From Osmia lignaria lignaria (Eukaryota; Arthropoda; Insecta; Hymenoptera; Megachilidae): 64,000 nt of DNA. Where the stretch lies: the NCBI RefSeq assembly GCF_051020975.1, contig NC_135037.1:2852001-2916000 (forward strand). The letters are read 5' to 3'. The notes beneath the pieces were generated by a model that was given only the letters and a program-made list of their open reading frames with translations, was not told where the DNA came from and ran no database searches. The position numbers and the translations under genes are program-made. Numbering within the stretch: position 1 is the stretch's first letter; each line of letters begins with the position of its first letter. This document shows positions 1 through 12,962 of this stretch, piece after piece.

Positions 1-2600
1 ATCGCAGATATTTATCCGAGACATACAGGATTCAGGCATATAGAATATCCGACGTACGTTTCTTCTTCATTAAAGTTATTTAACTTTAAGTTATTTCATT
101 GAGTTCTATGATACATTTTATAATTTTATTTTAGATATACCGCTATATCGGTAATAGAAATGGATTTTGAAAGAATTGATATAAATCAGTGTCCTAAAGG
201 AAAAGGAAATAGTGGTCCGAATAGATTTGCAAATACTGACAGATGTAAAAAGGAGACTACTGAGGTATTAATTGATATAAATAATCAATAATGGTAGACT
301 TTAAATGTTGTCCCTGTTGATTTTGTTTTATGCATGTATTTATTATTGTGTACAGTGTGAACCATTGCATGGTTGGGGTTTTCGAAGAGGAGGATATCAG
401 TGTAGATGTAAGCCGGGTTATAGATTGCCGAATGTAGTGCGGCGTCCCTATTTAGGAGAAATTGTAGAAAGAGCAACTCAAGAACAATACTACAATGGAT
501 TTGACTGTACCAAAATAGGATGTACGATTTTCATTTCTTTTATTTCCTTTTTATTCTTCTTTTATTCCTTATTATTATTGTTTTAACATTGTCTTTCTGT
601 TTCTGTATTATTGATCAATTATGCAGGGATTCATAAGATGCCCGTACAATGGGAAAAAGCAAAACCATATGTCAGAGAAAAGTACCTTGAGCAATTCTAT
701 CATTATAGAAATTATTCTACTGGACCAGAGTCACTAAGATCTGAGAAAACTAATATAGATCAAGCTCTGAAATTTATTTTAAATGTAAATTCGAAAACTT
801 GTAAAAGGTAATGTAATAAGGGTGGCGCAAGTAAAATAAAAGCACAAAAGTAATGATACATTTAACATGCTTAAAATTACAGTTACACATCAGAAGAGTT
901 AATGTTGCGGGGAGACATAAGCTTTGGCGCGAAAGAATTCTTTGAGAACGAAGCAAGAATGGCAACTAGATTGGCAAATTTTATTAGCGCGTTTCTACAA
1001 ATTTCTGACCCCCATGAAGTTTATTCGGGTAAAAGAGTAGCAGACAGGCCGCTTACCGAAGATCAAATGATCGGAGAGACTCTAGCTTTAGTGTTAGGAG
1101 ACACTAAAATATGGGCTGCCGAAACACTTTGGGATCGTGATAAGTTTACAAATAGAACGTTTTTCGCCCCGTATGCGTACAAAACTCAGTTAAATACACG
1201 AAAGTTCAAAGTCGAAGATTTAGCTAGACTGAATAATACAGGTAATATACGTATAGATATTATTGAGAAATATTTGTCTTTTTCAATAAATACTTGTTAT
1301 CATTTTACGAGTATTAAACGATATTACAGATAAGGTATACACGAAAAAGAATTATTTCCGATTATCAAAAGACAGATGGGCCACGAATTTTGAAGAATTA
1401 GAACATTATTATATGAAAATAAAAATTAGATATAACGAAACTGGTGAATATTTAAAAAAATATGAACATTACCCGAACTCATATAGGTAAGAATACAAAA
1501 ATTATAAATTTATTTAGTTAAGAACAAACGTGTAACATTTATTTGAAACATGGAAATGAAACTGTACTTGTGGAGTTTAAAGAAACAAGAAGAAAAATTC
1601 AATTTTATACGATCTTGTAAATAAGATTTACTTCAATGTATGGAAATATATGTTCATTTTTATAGGGCAGCAAACCTGAATCATGGTTACTGGACAGCCC
1701 CGTACTTTGATTGCAACGGCAAAATGAAGAAATGGGTAATTACTTATGCATCCCCATTTTTCGGCTTGGACAGTTTGAAAGAGAAACTGGAATTCAAGTA
1801 AGTATCTCAGTCCACATGAAGAACTGAGTATAGTAAGTGCATGAGAAAAATCAAACGTGAAATACTCCCCACAAGGATAGAAAACCTGTTTCATTATAAA
1901 GGACGGAGACAAGGAAGATCACATTTTATATTAAAATCCTTACAGAGGTGTTGTAGCTGTTACCATGGATCTACTTCAGCTTGACATCAACCAGTGTGAC
2001 GATGAGTTTTACGTGCCGAATGCGTTTAAGGGTACTCATAAATGCGACAGAAAAACCTCATACGTAAGATATTCAATTTTTCTCTAAATCAATGTTTGTC
2101 TATCTTATTTATTTGACAGTGAATTTTAATACAACATAATATTGTTCGTACAAACTATTCCCTTTTCTTTTTTCATTTTTATTCATTTAATACACTTTTT
2201 TTGTTTTTCTCTTTCTTTTACATATGTGTATACAGTGTGTACCGATTCTTGGCAGAGGTTTCGAAACAGGCGGATACAAATGCGAATGTAAACAAGCTTT
2301 CGAATATCCATTCGAAGATCTAATCACGTATTACGATGGTCAGTTAGTGGAAGCCGAATTTAATAATTTAGTTAACGATCAAGAAACTAGGTAATTTTAA
2401 TTATATAATACTCAAAGATGTTATTGTTTGAATGAGTTTTAATAAATAACATGAACATACGTTTATTTTGCAGGTACGACATGTTCAAGTGTCGATTAGC
2501 CAGTGCCTCGTCGATTCAAGCCAGTTGGGTATTGATGTCTCTATCGATAATATTATATTATTTTGCTAAAAGTAATTCATTTCTTATAGTGACATCGTAG
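1..2600 (+). CDS. GPR158-like extracellular Cache/EGF-like protein, 5' end outside the window
   Basis: Exons: <1-53, 135-264, 356-521, 627-807, 883-1241, 1330-1486, 1666-1797, 1946-2063, 2236-2390, 2474-2600 (526 codons, in phase throughout, stop TAG at 2598). Two ectodomain units are visible. Each has a Cache-type stretch ending in a DINQC motif, then a cysteine-rich EGF-like segment (GWGFRRGGYQCRC in unit 1, GRGFETGGYKCEC in unit 2). The Cache part of unit 2 starts near 883 (YTSEELMLRGD). This arrangement is known from the ectodomain of GPR158/GPR179 and fly Smog-type receptors. Unlike those receptors there is no seven-helix domain: the protein ends about 30 residues after the last cysteine with one hydrophobic segment (WVLMSLSIILYYF) and a short tail. 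That suggests a GPI signal or a single membrane anchor. A possible poly(A) signal, AATAAA, lies at 3383. The family is clear; the exact orthologue and role are not known to me. Confidence 0.75.
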
Positions 2601-2672
2601 AAACGCGATGTACTATAAATACTGCCTTTTACGATAAATCGAGTTTTATAAATTCACTGATTAATATTAGTA

Positions 2673-2864
2673 TACCGCAGTTCACCAGAGTCCATAACTG
2701 CGACGCGCAGGTTGGAAGATGGTGGGGGAACGTAGCGAGCTCTCCGCTAATCGCTTTCCACTTCGTTTGGAAGTATCGCCAATCAGGGCGAAGATGCGCA
2801 CTGGAGAAGCGCGAAGAACGAAAACTGGTCTTTTCGCAGTTATGGACTCTGGTGAACTGCGGTA
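2673..2864. mobile_element. MITE copy 1 (192 bp, 31-bp perfect terminal inverted repeats)
   Basis: The element begins TACCGCAGTTCACC and ends with the exact reverse complement; the terminal inverted repeats match over 31 bp. If the outer TA is the target-site duplication, the element proper starts CCGCAG, as in Tc1/mariner-derived MITEs. The interior is GC-richer than its surroundings and has no transposase. The second copy at 15304 differs by only four substitutions over the shared 192 bp, so both inserted recently. It lies just 3' of the GPR158-like stop codon. Confidence 0.85.
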
Positions 2865-4590
2865 ATATAATCCGTCCATTGATACATACGTATATACTTG
2901 TATCATTAATGTTCTAATATACGAGCCGTCCACATAAATATTTTAAAGAATATGATATTATAAGATGGAATCTCATGCGCGAAACACATGAGTAGCAGCG
3001 AATGTGTTCATTTTAAGAACTTTTTGAACATGTACATTTAGGTTATACATATATACATTTCCACGTGCTAGTAAACGTATTTTTTATACTAAATAGTCTG
3101 TTGTTAATTTTAAGAGCATAATTGAATCATATCCGATAAGTCTGATGTTTCTATATCTGGATAGCGTTACCGAAGATACAAATAACAAAATTTATATTAT
3201 TGTTATAGTTTAGTACCATTTTTAAACATACATGTATTGTATTTTTTATATTTATGTTACATAAACAATTAAATTAGCTTATTTTATACTCTGTTGTCTT
3301 ATATCAGTCTTTTTAAAATTTACTTTAGCATTGTTTTTTAATTTTTTATTATTACCTTTACATAACATTTTGGTACATTTTAAATAAAAATGGGTGATTG
3401 AATAACAATAAATTATAAGAATGAAATAATTTTAACAAAGAGTACAAATATTATTTACACCTTTAACAATCTATTATGTTTCTGAATGATTATTCAGGAT
3501 TACTTGTGTGATATTTTATAAATCTGTATCCTTGAGTGAGCTGTGCTCCTTCATTGACGAAATGGCAGGCAAAAAGAAGTAAATTTCGTGGTTCGACTTT
3601 GAGTGCAAATCGCATAAACATTGCCGAATATATGCATAAAGCTGAAAAAAATTAATATAACTTCTTATAAATTTCAATAAATGCTGTTTCTTTAAAGTTC
3701 AAATCCCCAACAACTTATCTATATTTAGGAGTATCTTAGCCATTCACACAAATATTCGTGTAATTACAGTTATACATACATAAATAGACTTGTTTTGTAG
3801 TTTTTTACATTTATATTATTTACTAAAATACTAAATTAAATCAGTCGAAATATCTGATTGGTCCAAATACTTAGACATTTATATATTTCATTGTATCGCA
3901 CCTTTATAACTTCGATGAAATTTAATTGAAAAAAAAAAAAAAAAATAAAAAGTAAAAAACATTACGCGTATAGGGAAAAGCACGTGATCATATCCGCATT
4001 ATCTCTTTCATTTAACATACATAAGTTCATCTATTTAATTCATATATGGTGGCAAAATGAAAAAAATGTTAATTATGTTAGAAGAAGTAAAATTGATAAA
4101 CTAACCAAGTGTCATTTTTCCACTGATATATCTTGGATCACTTCGTATATCAGCAATTGCAGCAATTGGAATGCCCCAATTAGCTACTGGTCCCCAAAAG
4201 TGGGTGCTAAAACAGAAAAGCAATTTTTATATAATTGAATCGTTTTCAATTCAACAAACGACACGAGCGTTAAGTAACATGGTTGCACGGTAGCACAACT
4301 GTATTGTTGCACGATTACACGATTGCACGTGTATGCGAATGTGTTCGTGCTCGAATTCTATGTCGCTTGCCTCATAAAATAATTTCGAGTCTCTTTGCTC
4401 GATAACATTTTCTTGATGCGATTCATTTTAGTAGATTTTTCACTTTTCCCGATTCTATTTATTCAACAAACCGAGTTTCTACTAAATGAAGGTGATCGAA
4501 CAATTTTTGTCGATATTCAGAAACAAAGTAACTTTGAGCGAATAACGTGAAATAACGACAATCGATCTAGTTACATCAGTGATGTCCAGT

Positions 4591-4735
4591 GGAACTCCGG
4601 GCTTCCCTTACTCCGTACACATTCCCCTCAAATAAGACTACAACAGAAGAGGAAAGATTCTATCTTATATCTTATCGCCGTCTGTCTTGGTTTTTTAAGG
4701 GGAAGGTACACGAAGTGGGGGAAGCCCGGAGCTCC
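4591..4735. repeat. Foldback (inverted-repeat) element, 145 bp
   Basis: The first 42 bases (starting GGAACTCCGGGCTTCCC) match the reverse complement of the last 42 (starting GGAGCTCCGGGCTTCCC) with 8 mismatches, about 81%. They flank an AT-rich centre of about 60 bases. The arms are far more GC-rich than the surrounding DNA. It could be a decayed MITE or a transcribed hairpin. No second copy is present in the window and no convincing target-site duplication is visible. Confidence 0.65.
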
Positions 4736-7142
4736 GTTAACCGAATTACATAAATGATCATCGAATGAGTTTGTACATTGACCGAAGATTTTATAAAAAC
4801 TTTACATTACCATGTCTTCGTTGCTTAACTTATTTTAAGTAAAAAATATGGCACTGTTATTTTTATTCTTCCATGGCATAAGTTTTTTAATTCGTTATCT
4901 CTGTAGCTAAAGAGCAATCGATAATTCACGACACACGCGCGCGATGGTTTAAACAATTTTATAATTAAAATTTAAATCTCTTCGAACTATCGAATTAACT
5001 GTCCAATCGAAAAGTCTGATGTAAAATAGAAAAAATATTTATTTCGCGTTACTTTGCACTCATTTGATTCCAACTTTGTACTTTTAACTGTTAGATATCA
5101 CAATTTGAAAAATATGCACAATGTTATTTTTTAAACAACATATATGTTACTTACATTCATTTGTTCGTTATATTTTGAACATTTAACATTACACACATTC
5201 GTTGAACAGTAAGAATTGGTTACATCTAATACGTAGGAAAAATAAGTTGAAATAAAATAAGCATTAAACATAGTTTTAATTTAGAATAATTATCCAAAAT
5301 ATGTATATACAGAGTTTAATATATTATACCGCCTTACAAAATTAACTTGTTTCTCTTCTAACGTTCATGATATAATTACAAAGCAGAAATAGATGTTACA
5401 GAATGTACAGCTATATGATTCAAAAATCATTTTGCTTTGATTTATGGATTAACAGATCTCTGTATTATCTTATGATCGAAGTAGACATAATCTCTAATGT
5501 ATACCACGCGGCAATTCGAACGATGTAAAACCTCGCAATGATACTACAATTTATTAATTAAATTCAACTTAATTTAGTGTATGTGTGTATGTATGCGAGT
5601 GTGAAATTAACGAATATTACTTTATAACTGTATATTGATAACATTCAAAGGTAAATTATTATATACACGTACATTTCATGGTATAAAAATATTTTTTTTC
5701 AATACACAATAAGAGGTACTTCTCAATTGTCAAATTATTTTTTTCTTTTAATCTAACGTCTTGAATGCCAGTCATTTATAGAATTTCTGTTTTCTTTCAT
5801 CTTTCATATGTGTGTCACTTCATTGAATTATAAAAAATGTTTTCATTTCAAAGATCTTAACGATAAATTTTCATACCAACATTTACCTAAGTTCTATGAT
5901 AAAAATATCAATTTTATTATCCTTTTCTGCAATTATTTATTGTGTATTCGTTGATAAAAATTATATTATTGTTGTTATTATTTGATTTCAACTGTTCTTT
6001 AAAGTACAACATATGATCTAAAATGTTTGCAATTTCATTAACGATCGAGCAATAAATATATGCGCGACGATCAATGTTTCATATATTTTATATTAATTTC
6101 TGAATAATCACTTGTGATTTAGAACAAAAATTAACAAGTACTATCTGTTGAAAGTTTATATTAACATTGTATCCACTTATGCATGGCACAACAATATTGT
6201 GCCACTATTTTGCACACAGCTATTAACTAAAATAAAACATGCAAAATTATGTATGTATACAAAGAATAAAATTGTAGCATACAAGGATTACTTTTATGAT
6301 AGTAAGTGCGAATCCCTTTGGTATTTATTTGTTAAATGTGATGTAACACAATACTCGATTCTCTTTGCTAAACGATAATTTTACATGTAGCGAACTAATT
6401 GTAAGTCACGAATTTTGTGCAATCAGAGTTAATATATTTTGCAAACCGACGTTTACAATTATTGATTTAAATGCACTGTATTGAAAGTTACATCCTTTAG
6501 CTATTCTTCTCCAAGCAGTAACATCTTTACCGCATTTTAGATATGCAGTCTACTTTCTTTTATAAAAATCCTTAAAATGCATGAAAAAATTGACTAAAAC
6601 CTTTAACATTTTTTTTGTTCTTTTTCTTGTCTATTGCATATACCGCTTTTAATGAAAAAATATTAATTTTCTCTTTTTTCCTTTTCTGATTAATCAGTTC
6701 TTTTCTCTATTATTACCATTTTCATATAAACACGTATTCTTCTTATGTACCAAAATAAACAATTATCTATAATATATTCATATAAAGATTCATCGTTCGT
6801 TGATGTTTTGGAAGATAATTACTACCTGAAATTAGTGTAAAATAAATCCTTTGCTATATTTTTCTATCAAATTCTTCCACTCTATATAAAGACTTACTTT
6901 TTCCTTTGGTACATACGACGCACAATAAGCATACAGATTAACAGTAATTATTTTAACTAATTTCAAAATATTTTCAATATAAGAAAAAAAACATGAAACT
7001 GCTTACAAAATGAGAGAAGTTGTAATTAACTTTATATAATGTATCTTTTAGATGATATTCATTATCGTTTCGATATCATGTATCATTCTTATATTTCTAT
7101 AGTTAATGATTTTTGTTCATCGTCTGTAAATTCAATTGATTA

Positions 7143-7165
7143 TGTGTGTGTGTGTGTGTGTGTGT
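7143..7165. repeat. (TG)n microsatellite
   Basis: An uninterrupted TG dinucleotide run of 23 bases in AT-rich intergenic DNA. Confidence 0.95.
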
Positions 7166-9085
7166 TTTGTATGTGAAAAACGACTTATCCTTACTTTGTA
7201 CATATTAAATACATTGATGCAATAATGCAGTGCGGTGTTAATTCCTTTTGCTTTCAACAAACGAGTAACATCAACGATCACATTTTTTCATTATCAACTA
7301 ATTAGTAAAATATGTAACGGTTATTTCGTATCGTTTTAAACGAATGGACCGATTTATCGTTAATCGTGTGTAATCGTGAATATAACACAGCAACACATGA
7401 CCATTAACAATGAGTAGAAAAGTTAATAAGGACACTTGGCGATTTATTGCTTTAGATGTATCTCATTTGATGAATTACTGTGATATAAGAACGTAAAAAC
7501 ACAAGACAATTAATTTTATAAAAACAGTACAACATCGCTTGATTGATTGATTATCATATATATGTATAATGTTTCATCCATTTGTAGCATAATATATGAA
7601 AATTAATTGATTGAAATCAGATGGTTCAGCAATTTCTTCGATATATCTATTGTTGAAAAAATTTCAAATACGAAACTAACGATATCAGTTTCAATTATAA
7701 AAATTGTTATAAAATGCATTGACAAAATTAAATATTTGTTTCTTAGTTGAACAATCTTTTATAGAATAAACAATTAACAATCTTCCTAAGTAATCGAAAT
7801 TAGTTTTTTCTTTTTTTCATTGTTTAACTCTTACACCACGAAATTTAAGTTCGATTATCCAAATCAACGCGACGAGGATTTTTTAACATTTTCAATTTTA
7901 CATCAATCTAATTAAACCGTAAAGACAAAAGATATTCACAAAACATATACGAGGTGATAGTAAATCAATGAACATCTCTTAAAATTACAAAGTATTAAAA
8001 AACAGGGACAAAATGACAATTAAAAGCTGCATAAAATATTACAATGAACACATTACATCCATTTAAGAATCTATACAATATTAATTAATATTTAGCAATA
8101 ATTATTATTTATATTCGTCGTCGCATTCAATGTAAAAAAAGAAAGAAAGAAGGAGAGAGAGTGTGTGTGTGTGCGCGAGAGAGAGAGAAAGAAGAAGAAG
8201 TAGAAGAATTAAATAAGGCCGATACATTTAAAAGTCACATTATTCTAATTATCTGCAATATCACAGTACTTGCTGAAACATACAAACACGCGTTTTCAAT
8301 AGGCACACGAGCTAATACCAATGAAAATGGCAAGCACAATATATATTTGTTTTCAATAATCATATAAAAGTGTATATTGTCTAGCCATCAATCGCTTCTT
8401 TTCTTTTTTTCTCGATTGATCATTACATTCATAATTACATTATAAAAACTAATACACCTCGCCAAATATTAATCCGATTTTCTTCTGTTTAAGTCACGTT
8501 TACTATTTCTTTTGTTTCTTTGTCTTTCTCATATTTCATAAGATTTCAAAAATGATAGTACTTTCGGGATATTTTAAATAATGTGTGCCACATAAGAACT
8601 ATAAAATTACAACAATTGTATCATTAGAAACTGATGATAAATGCCCATGAACCTGGATTATGCGAGCATGTGAAATTCCGTCTTCTAAACTTGATTAAAA
8701 GAAAAAAAGAAAGAAAAAAAAAATGAAAGAAAATTGAATCTTCGGACAAGTGACTCTAACAATTTGAATTTATAAAACAAGTAAGAAGAAGAATAGGAAA
8801 AAACAAAGGAAAACAAGTTACGAAACAACAGATATGATAATTTATCGAAATTAAGGAACAAACGCGAGGGTTTCTGTGTTATCGTCGCTTTTCTCAGTTT
8901 GTATAATATAATAGGTAGTACGATACATACATTCATTGAAGATTTAACAAAAAAAAATTTGTAACTACTATTACTACTCATCGATTCTGAACAAATATTT
9001 TTTCGAACAATATTTACAAAGATTATCTGATCGAACGTGAAACACTGCATCAACTTGAGTGCGAATAAAACTTATAAACCTACTG

Positions 9086-11440
9086 TCATACGTAAACAGG
9101 ACCTTGATTATCGTTATCGTCCAAACTTATTCGACTAGGATACGCAGGACCACCACCATCGTCAAAGAAGCGTCTAAATGTGAATTCAAAGAAACCGTGA
9201 AATGGTTTTCCGTTATCCAATAATTCGTTTGACTTGTTAGAGTCGGAAGATTCTGAATTCCTTAATTTATCAGGATCCACGGGATCGAAGTTACTGGTAT
9301 CGGTAGGATATTGTATCCGGGGTATATGAGGAGCTACTTGTCGACGCAATCCTTTCTCAAAGTCAATACTCGCAAAAAATGGATGATTTTTCACTTCGTC
9401 CGCATTCTTACCTAACCGACGATCTGCGCCAACGCACAGCTTTAATATCAAATCCATACCTTCCGCGGATAGGTTCGCTTGTTTCGGGATGTGCAGAGTT
9501 GTCTCCCAGTTAATTACCTGCAGGTAACACGCATAGAATAGAAAATATTATTCACCTAATAGATCCATTATGGAACGAACGCTTATTCATCGATACCAAT
9601 AATACTACATTCGTACCTTGTATTGTGTCTCGGCTGGAGTATTGGCAAGAAACGGTGGGGAACCAACTAACATTTCGTACAAAATTACACCAACACTCCA
9701 CCAATCACATAACTGAGTGTATCCTGTCCTTTGTAAAACTTCCGGTGCAATATAGTTTGGTGTTCCAACTAAAGAATGAGCTAAACACCTCTGATGTTCC
9801 CTGTGCCTTCTACGTTCCAAAGGCTTCAATTGCATACAGCGACATTCGTTGTTCCAATCGTCGGCAGGATCCATCGAATCTTGCTTCCCATGACCTGTTT
9901 TGAGGAACATAATCTCTTAACGTACAATGTCAACTTGCAAATAAACTCGCATCATTATTGGTTTTGGCTACAAATAAATTATCTACATAAACAGTGTCAA
10001 TAATAAATTCATTGTACATGTATTTTCTTTCTTATCGTGTATAAGCATACTAAGAAAAATGGTATTCATCTTTTATCCTAATATAATTAGTTTCATGGAT
10101 GCTCTTACCGTTTTGTTGATAATATTTTGAATTGTGGGTCCAGCGAAATCCTGTACACAGCCCAAAATCTGTCAATTTGATGTGCCCGTCTCGATCAATT
10201 AAAATATTATCCGGCTTAATATCTCGATGAATAAAACCCATCTTATGAACACTTTCAACGGCGCACGTTAGCTCGGCGATATAAAATCTTGCCAATGGTT
10301 CCTTGAAAATCCCAAACTTTATAAGCAAGGACATCAGGTCACCGCCAGGTATGTAATCCATTACGAAATATAAATTGTCCTTATCTTGAAAGGAATAATA
10401 GAGCTTTACCACCCATTCGTTATCAGCCTCTGCCAGTATATCTCTTTCAGCTTTAACATGTGCAACTTGATTGCGATTTAACACGTCCGCTTTTCTTAAA
10501 GTTTTCATCGCATAAAACTGGTTGGTGTCCAGTTTTCTGACAAGCGTCACTTCACCGAAAGCACCGACCCCGATTGGTTTAATTTTCGTGAACATCGATT
10601 TATCCATCTTCGCACGTTTCAATCTAATGTAATTCGATTCCTTCTGCGACAACATTTTCCTCATTTGACACTGAGCCTCAGCGCTAAGACCTATCTTAGC
10701 CATTTCTGTTTCCAGTTGAAGCCGCCGATACAATCGTTGCTTATGAGATTTTAACACGTTTTCAACGTGTTGTTCCATGAAAAATTTAAAAGCCTGAGGA
10801 GAGTAATTACGAACCTTGCAATCTCTACGCTCTTCTTCTTTCTCTTTGCTCATATGCTTGCGTTCTGGTATCGGAGACTGATGCTTGATCTTATAAGACG
10901 AAGGTGAATTACCCTTTGCCCCATTGTTATCCGGTGAATGATTGTTATTATTATTATTATTATTATTGTTGTTATTATTATTATTACTATGGTTATTATT
11001 GTTTCCACTTGGGTTACTGTTGCTGTTGTTGTTATTATTGTTACTGCCGTTATTATTACAGCTGTTACTTCTTGTTTGGACAGAAGTCGATGCCACCGGA
11101 GGCAAAGGTGGAGTTTCTGTCGAATGTTGGCAACCATCCGCAGGCGAATATTTTCTTTGTAACGGAGGGTGAAGAGCGACCGGAGACGATCTAAGGGATG
11201 CGTTGTTCTCCATCGTTGATATTCCGCTTGAATCTTCCGTGTTGGCTGTACCGTACGGAGGTGGAGGAACAGGATGATGCATGCCGCGTTGCGCTGCTAA
11301 TACCTGCATCGTTATTGCATAACTCGGCGGTTCCGTGGTGGGTACCCCTACAGAAACACCCACGTTTATATTATTCGCGGATGTTGTACCAACGTTATTT
11401 ACTGGGGGGTAAGCAGGTGGTGGTGGTTGTTGCTGCTGCT

Positions 11441-11483
<43 letters not shown>

Positions 11484-12962
11484 TTGCTGTGGTTGCTGCT
11501 GCTGCTGCTGTTGTGGTTGTTGCTGCTGCTGCTGTTGCTTTTGTTGAATCGAAGATGCATAAGAAGGTGGAGGCGGAGGTGTATTGCTAGTGGTAGAAAT
11601 CGGTTGAGGTGATGTTGGCGCAATTGCTGTTTGCAACACAGGTTTTTGTACTTGAGTACTCTTTACAGATTGCATAATTATCGGCGGCTGCGTTTTCGCT
11701 TGCCGCGCGCCCCAAGCCTGTAACGGAGTTGGTCTGGCCATTGATGCCTGGGTACTCGGAGATATAGCGGAAACGGTAATAGGACTCGGCGAACCAGCTG
11801 ATGTCGGACCCGAATAAATACCGGACGAAGGACTTTTACGGTAATCTTGCTGAGATTGCGTAGGGCTCTGCCTGTTTTGCATAGAAGCACTATATGATGG
11901 TGGTTGCACCGGACCAGCCGACGATGAAGAAACTATTGGATACGGAGGTGGTGGTTCAACTTGAGTATTCGAAGTGCTATTGTTCGCTTGATAAATACTG
12001 AGAGCCTGCATTTGTTGAGAAAGTTGCTGTTGAACTTGAGGACCATTTTGAACGATCATAGGTTGACGAGTATTAGAACTATTGTTTGAACTAGCCACCG
12101 GACTCGTGCCCCTTTGCGGCAGATTAACGGACGTTGAAATCGGTCCAGTGTTACCGGGTGTAGTAGGAGGTGGTCGAGTAGGAACAACCGGAGCGGGAGA
12201 CATACGTTTCAGCATCTGCTGCATATTAGTAGGTACATTCGGCTGGTTATAAGGTGCGTGAGGTGGCGGAGGCGGTGGCGGTGTCGAGCTGCACCTAGGA
12301 GGTGGAGGAGGAGGTGGTTCTCTTTCTACAAAATTACTCGGTGAATATTGTCGACTCAACTGCGGATGTGGACTAAGCTCCGTCAAACGAGGACTATCGG
12401 ATCGTGAACTTCCCGCTCCGCTGTCCAACGCAGGACTACCACGTTGTAGACTTAATTCTCTTTCCAAACTAGGCTTCCTTATTAACTTGCTGTTCAATTT
12501 ACCAAGTCCGTTCAGAGATTCTCCTTGAGCCTGCTTCAAGAATTCGATAGCTGCATCTAAACGCCAGCCGGCTAACTTCAAAGCTCGTAATGCGATTTCC
12601 TGCACGTTTCAAATTATATTAGAAATTATCTAAAAACGTATTTGTATATTTTTCGAAGGCACCTTTAACCATATTTAACCTACCTCTGAATATCCCATGG
12701 TTAATAACTGGGCTAACAGTTGACGTTGATCAGATTTATCTATAGTAGAACCAGAAGCTGCAGAAAGACCGCTAAGTCCTGAGGCTGAACTGATGCCACT
12801 GGTTGTGGATAAAGTAGATATAGTACTAGCAGCACTAGAACCTACTTCTCCTGTCCCTCCGATATTCGCAAAAGGTAATAGAGAATTGCGAATTTCAGCT
12901 AAAGCCTTTTGATGATATCCAGAGCCACGAGTGCTCGATTTGTTAACTGCGGGTGGATTCAT
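9086..12962 (-). CDS. wts: Serine/threonine-protein kinase Warts (LATS1/2 orthologue)
   Basis: Exons (minus): 12962-12684, 12599-10109, 9894-9617, 9517-9086, giving 1159 residues in phase. Warts is the NDR/LATS-family AGC kinase of the Hippo pathway; with MOB1 it phosphorylates Yorkie/YAP. Visible features: N-terminal UBA domain at about 82-125 (LLTMGYSE joined across the first intron to EIALRALKLAGW); a long Pro/Ser/Gln/Asn-rich linker with several PPxY-like motifs (PPSY, PPPY) for WW-domain partners; a basic MOB1-binding region before the kinase; glycine loop GVGAFGEV, YAMK lysine, HRDIKPDN (884-891) and DFG (904-906); the NDR/LATS insert after DFG; activation-loop Ser964 in AHSLVGTPNYIAPE; and C-terminal hydrophobic motif FEFTFRRFF with Thr1129. 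The start follows a likely 5' UTR splice acceptor at 13004. PolyQ and polyAsn tracts lie in the linker. Identification is firm. Confidence 0.97.
10939..11062 (-). repeat. AAT/AAC-type trinucleotide tract encoding polyasparagine in warts
   Basis: On the coding (minus) strand this is an interrupted AAT/AAC run giving about 40 mostly asparagine residues within the Warts linker. Length polymorphism is expected. Antisense poly-Leu/Tyr/Ile reading frames here are shadows. Confidence 0.9.
11429..11540 (-). repeat. CAG/CAA tract encoding polyglutamine in warts
   Basis: The coding strand carries CAG/CAA repeats (opa-like) interrupted by CCA (proline) codons, giving a glutamine-rich segment of about 37 residues between proline-rich blocks of the Warts linker. 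Confidence 0.92.

Larger units (their letters stand above)
2865..9085. other. AT-rich intergenic region 3' of the GPR158-like gene and 3' of warts
   Basis: I see no gene here. Short ORFs (3984-4238, 6148-6378, 8685-9053) are AT-rich, lack splice context and resemble no family I know. The stretch probably holds the 3' UTR of the GPR158-like gene on its left and a long warts 3' UTR on its right. It also holds a foldback element at 4591 and TG/GA simple repeats near 7143 and 8161. Confidence 0.6.

Noticed and set aside
10904..11623. Open frames of poly-Leu, poly-Ile, poly-Tyr, poly-Val/Ala across the repeats
   Set aside because: They are antisense or off-frame shadows of the warts polyGln and polyAsn coding tracts.
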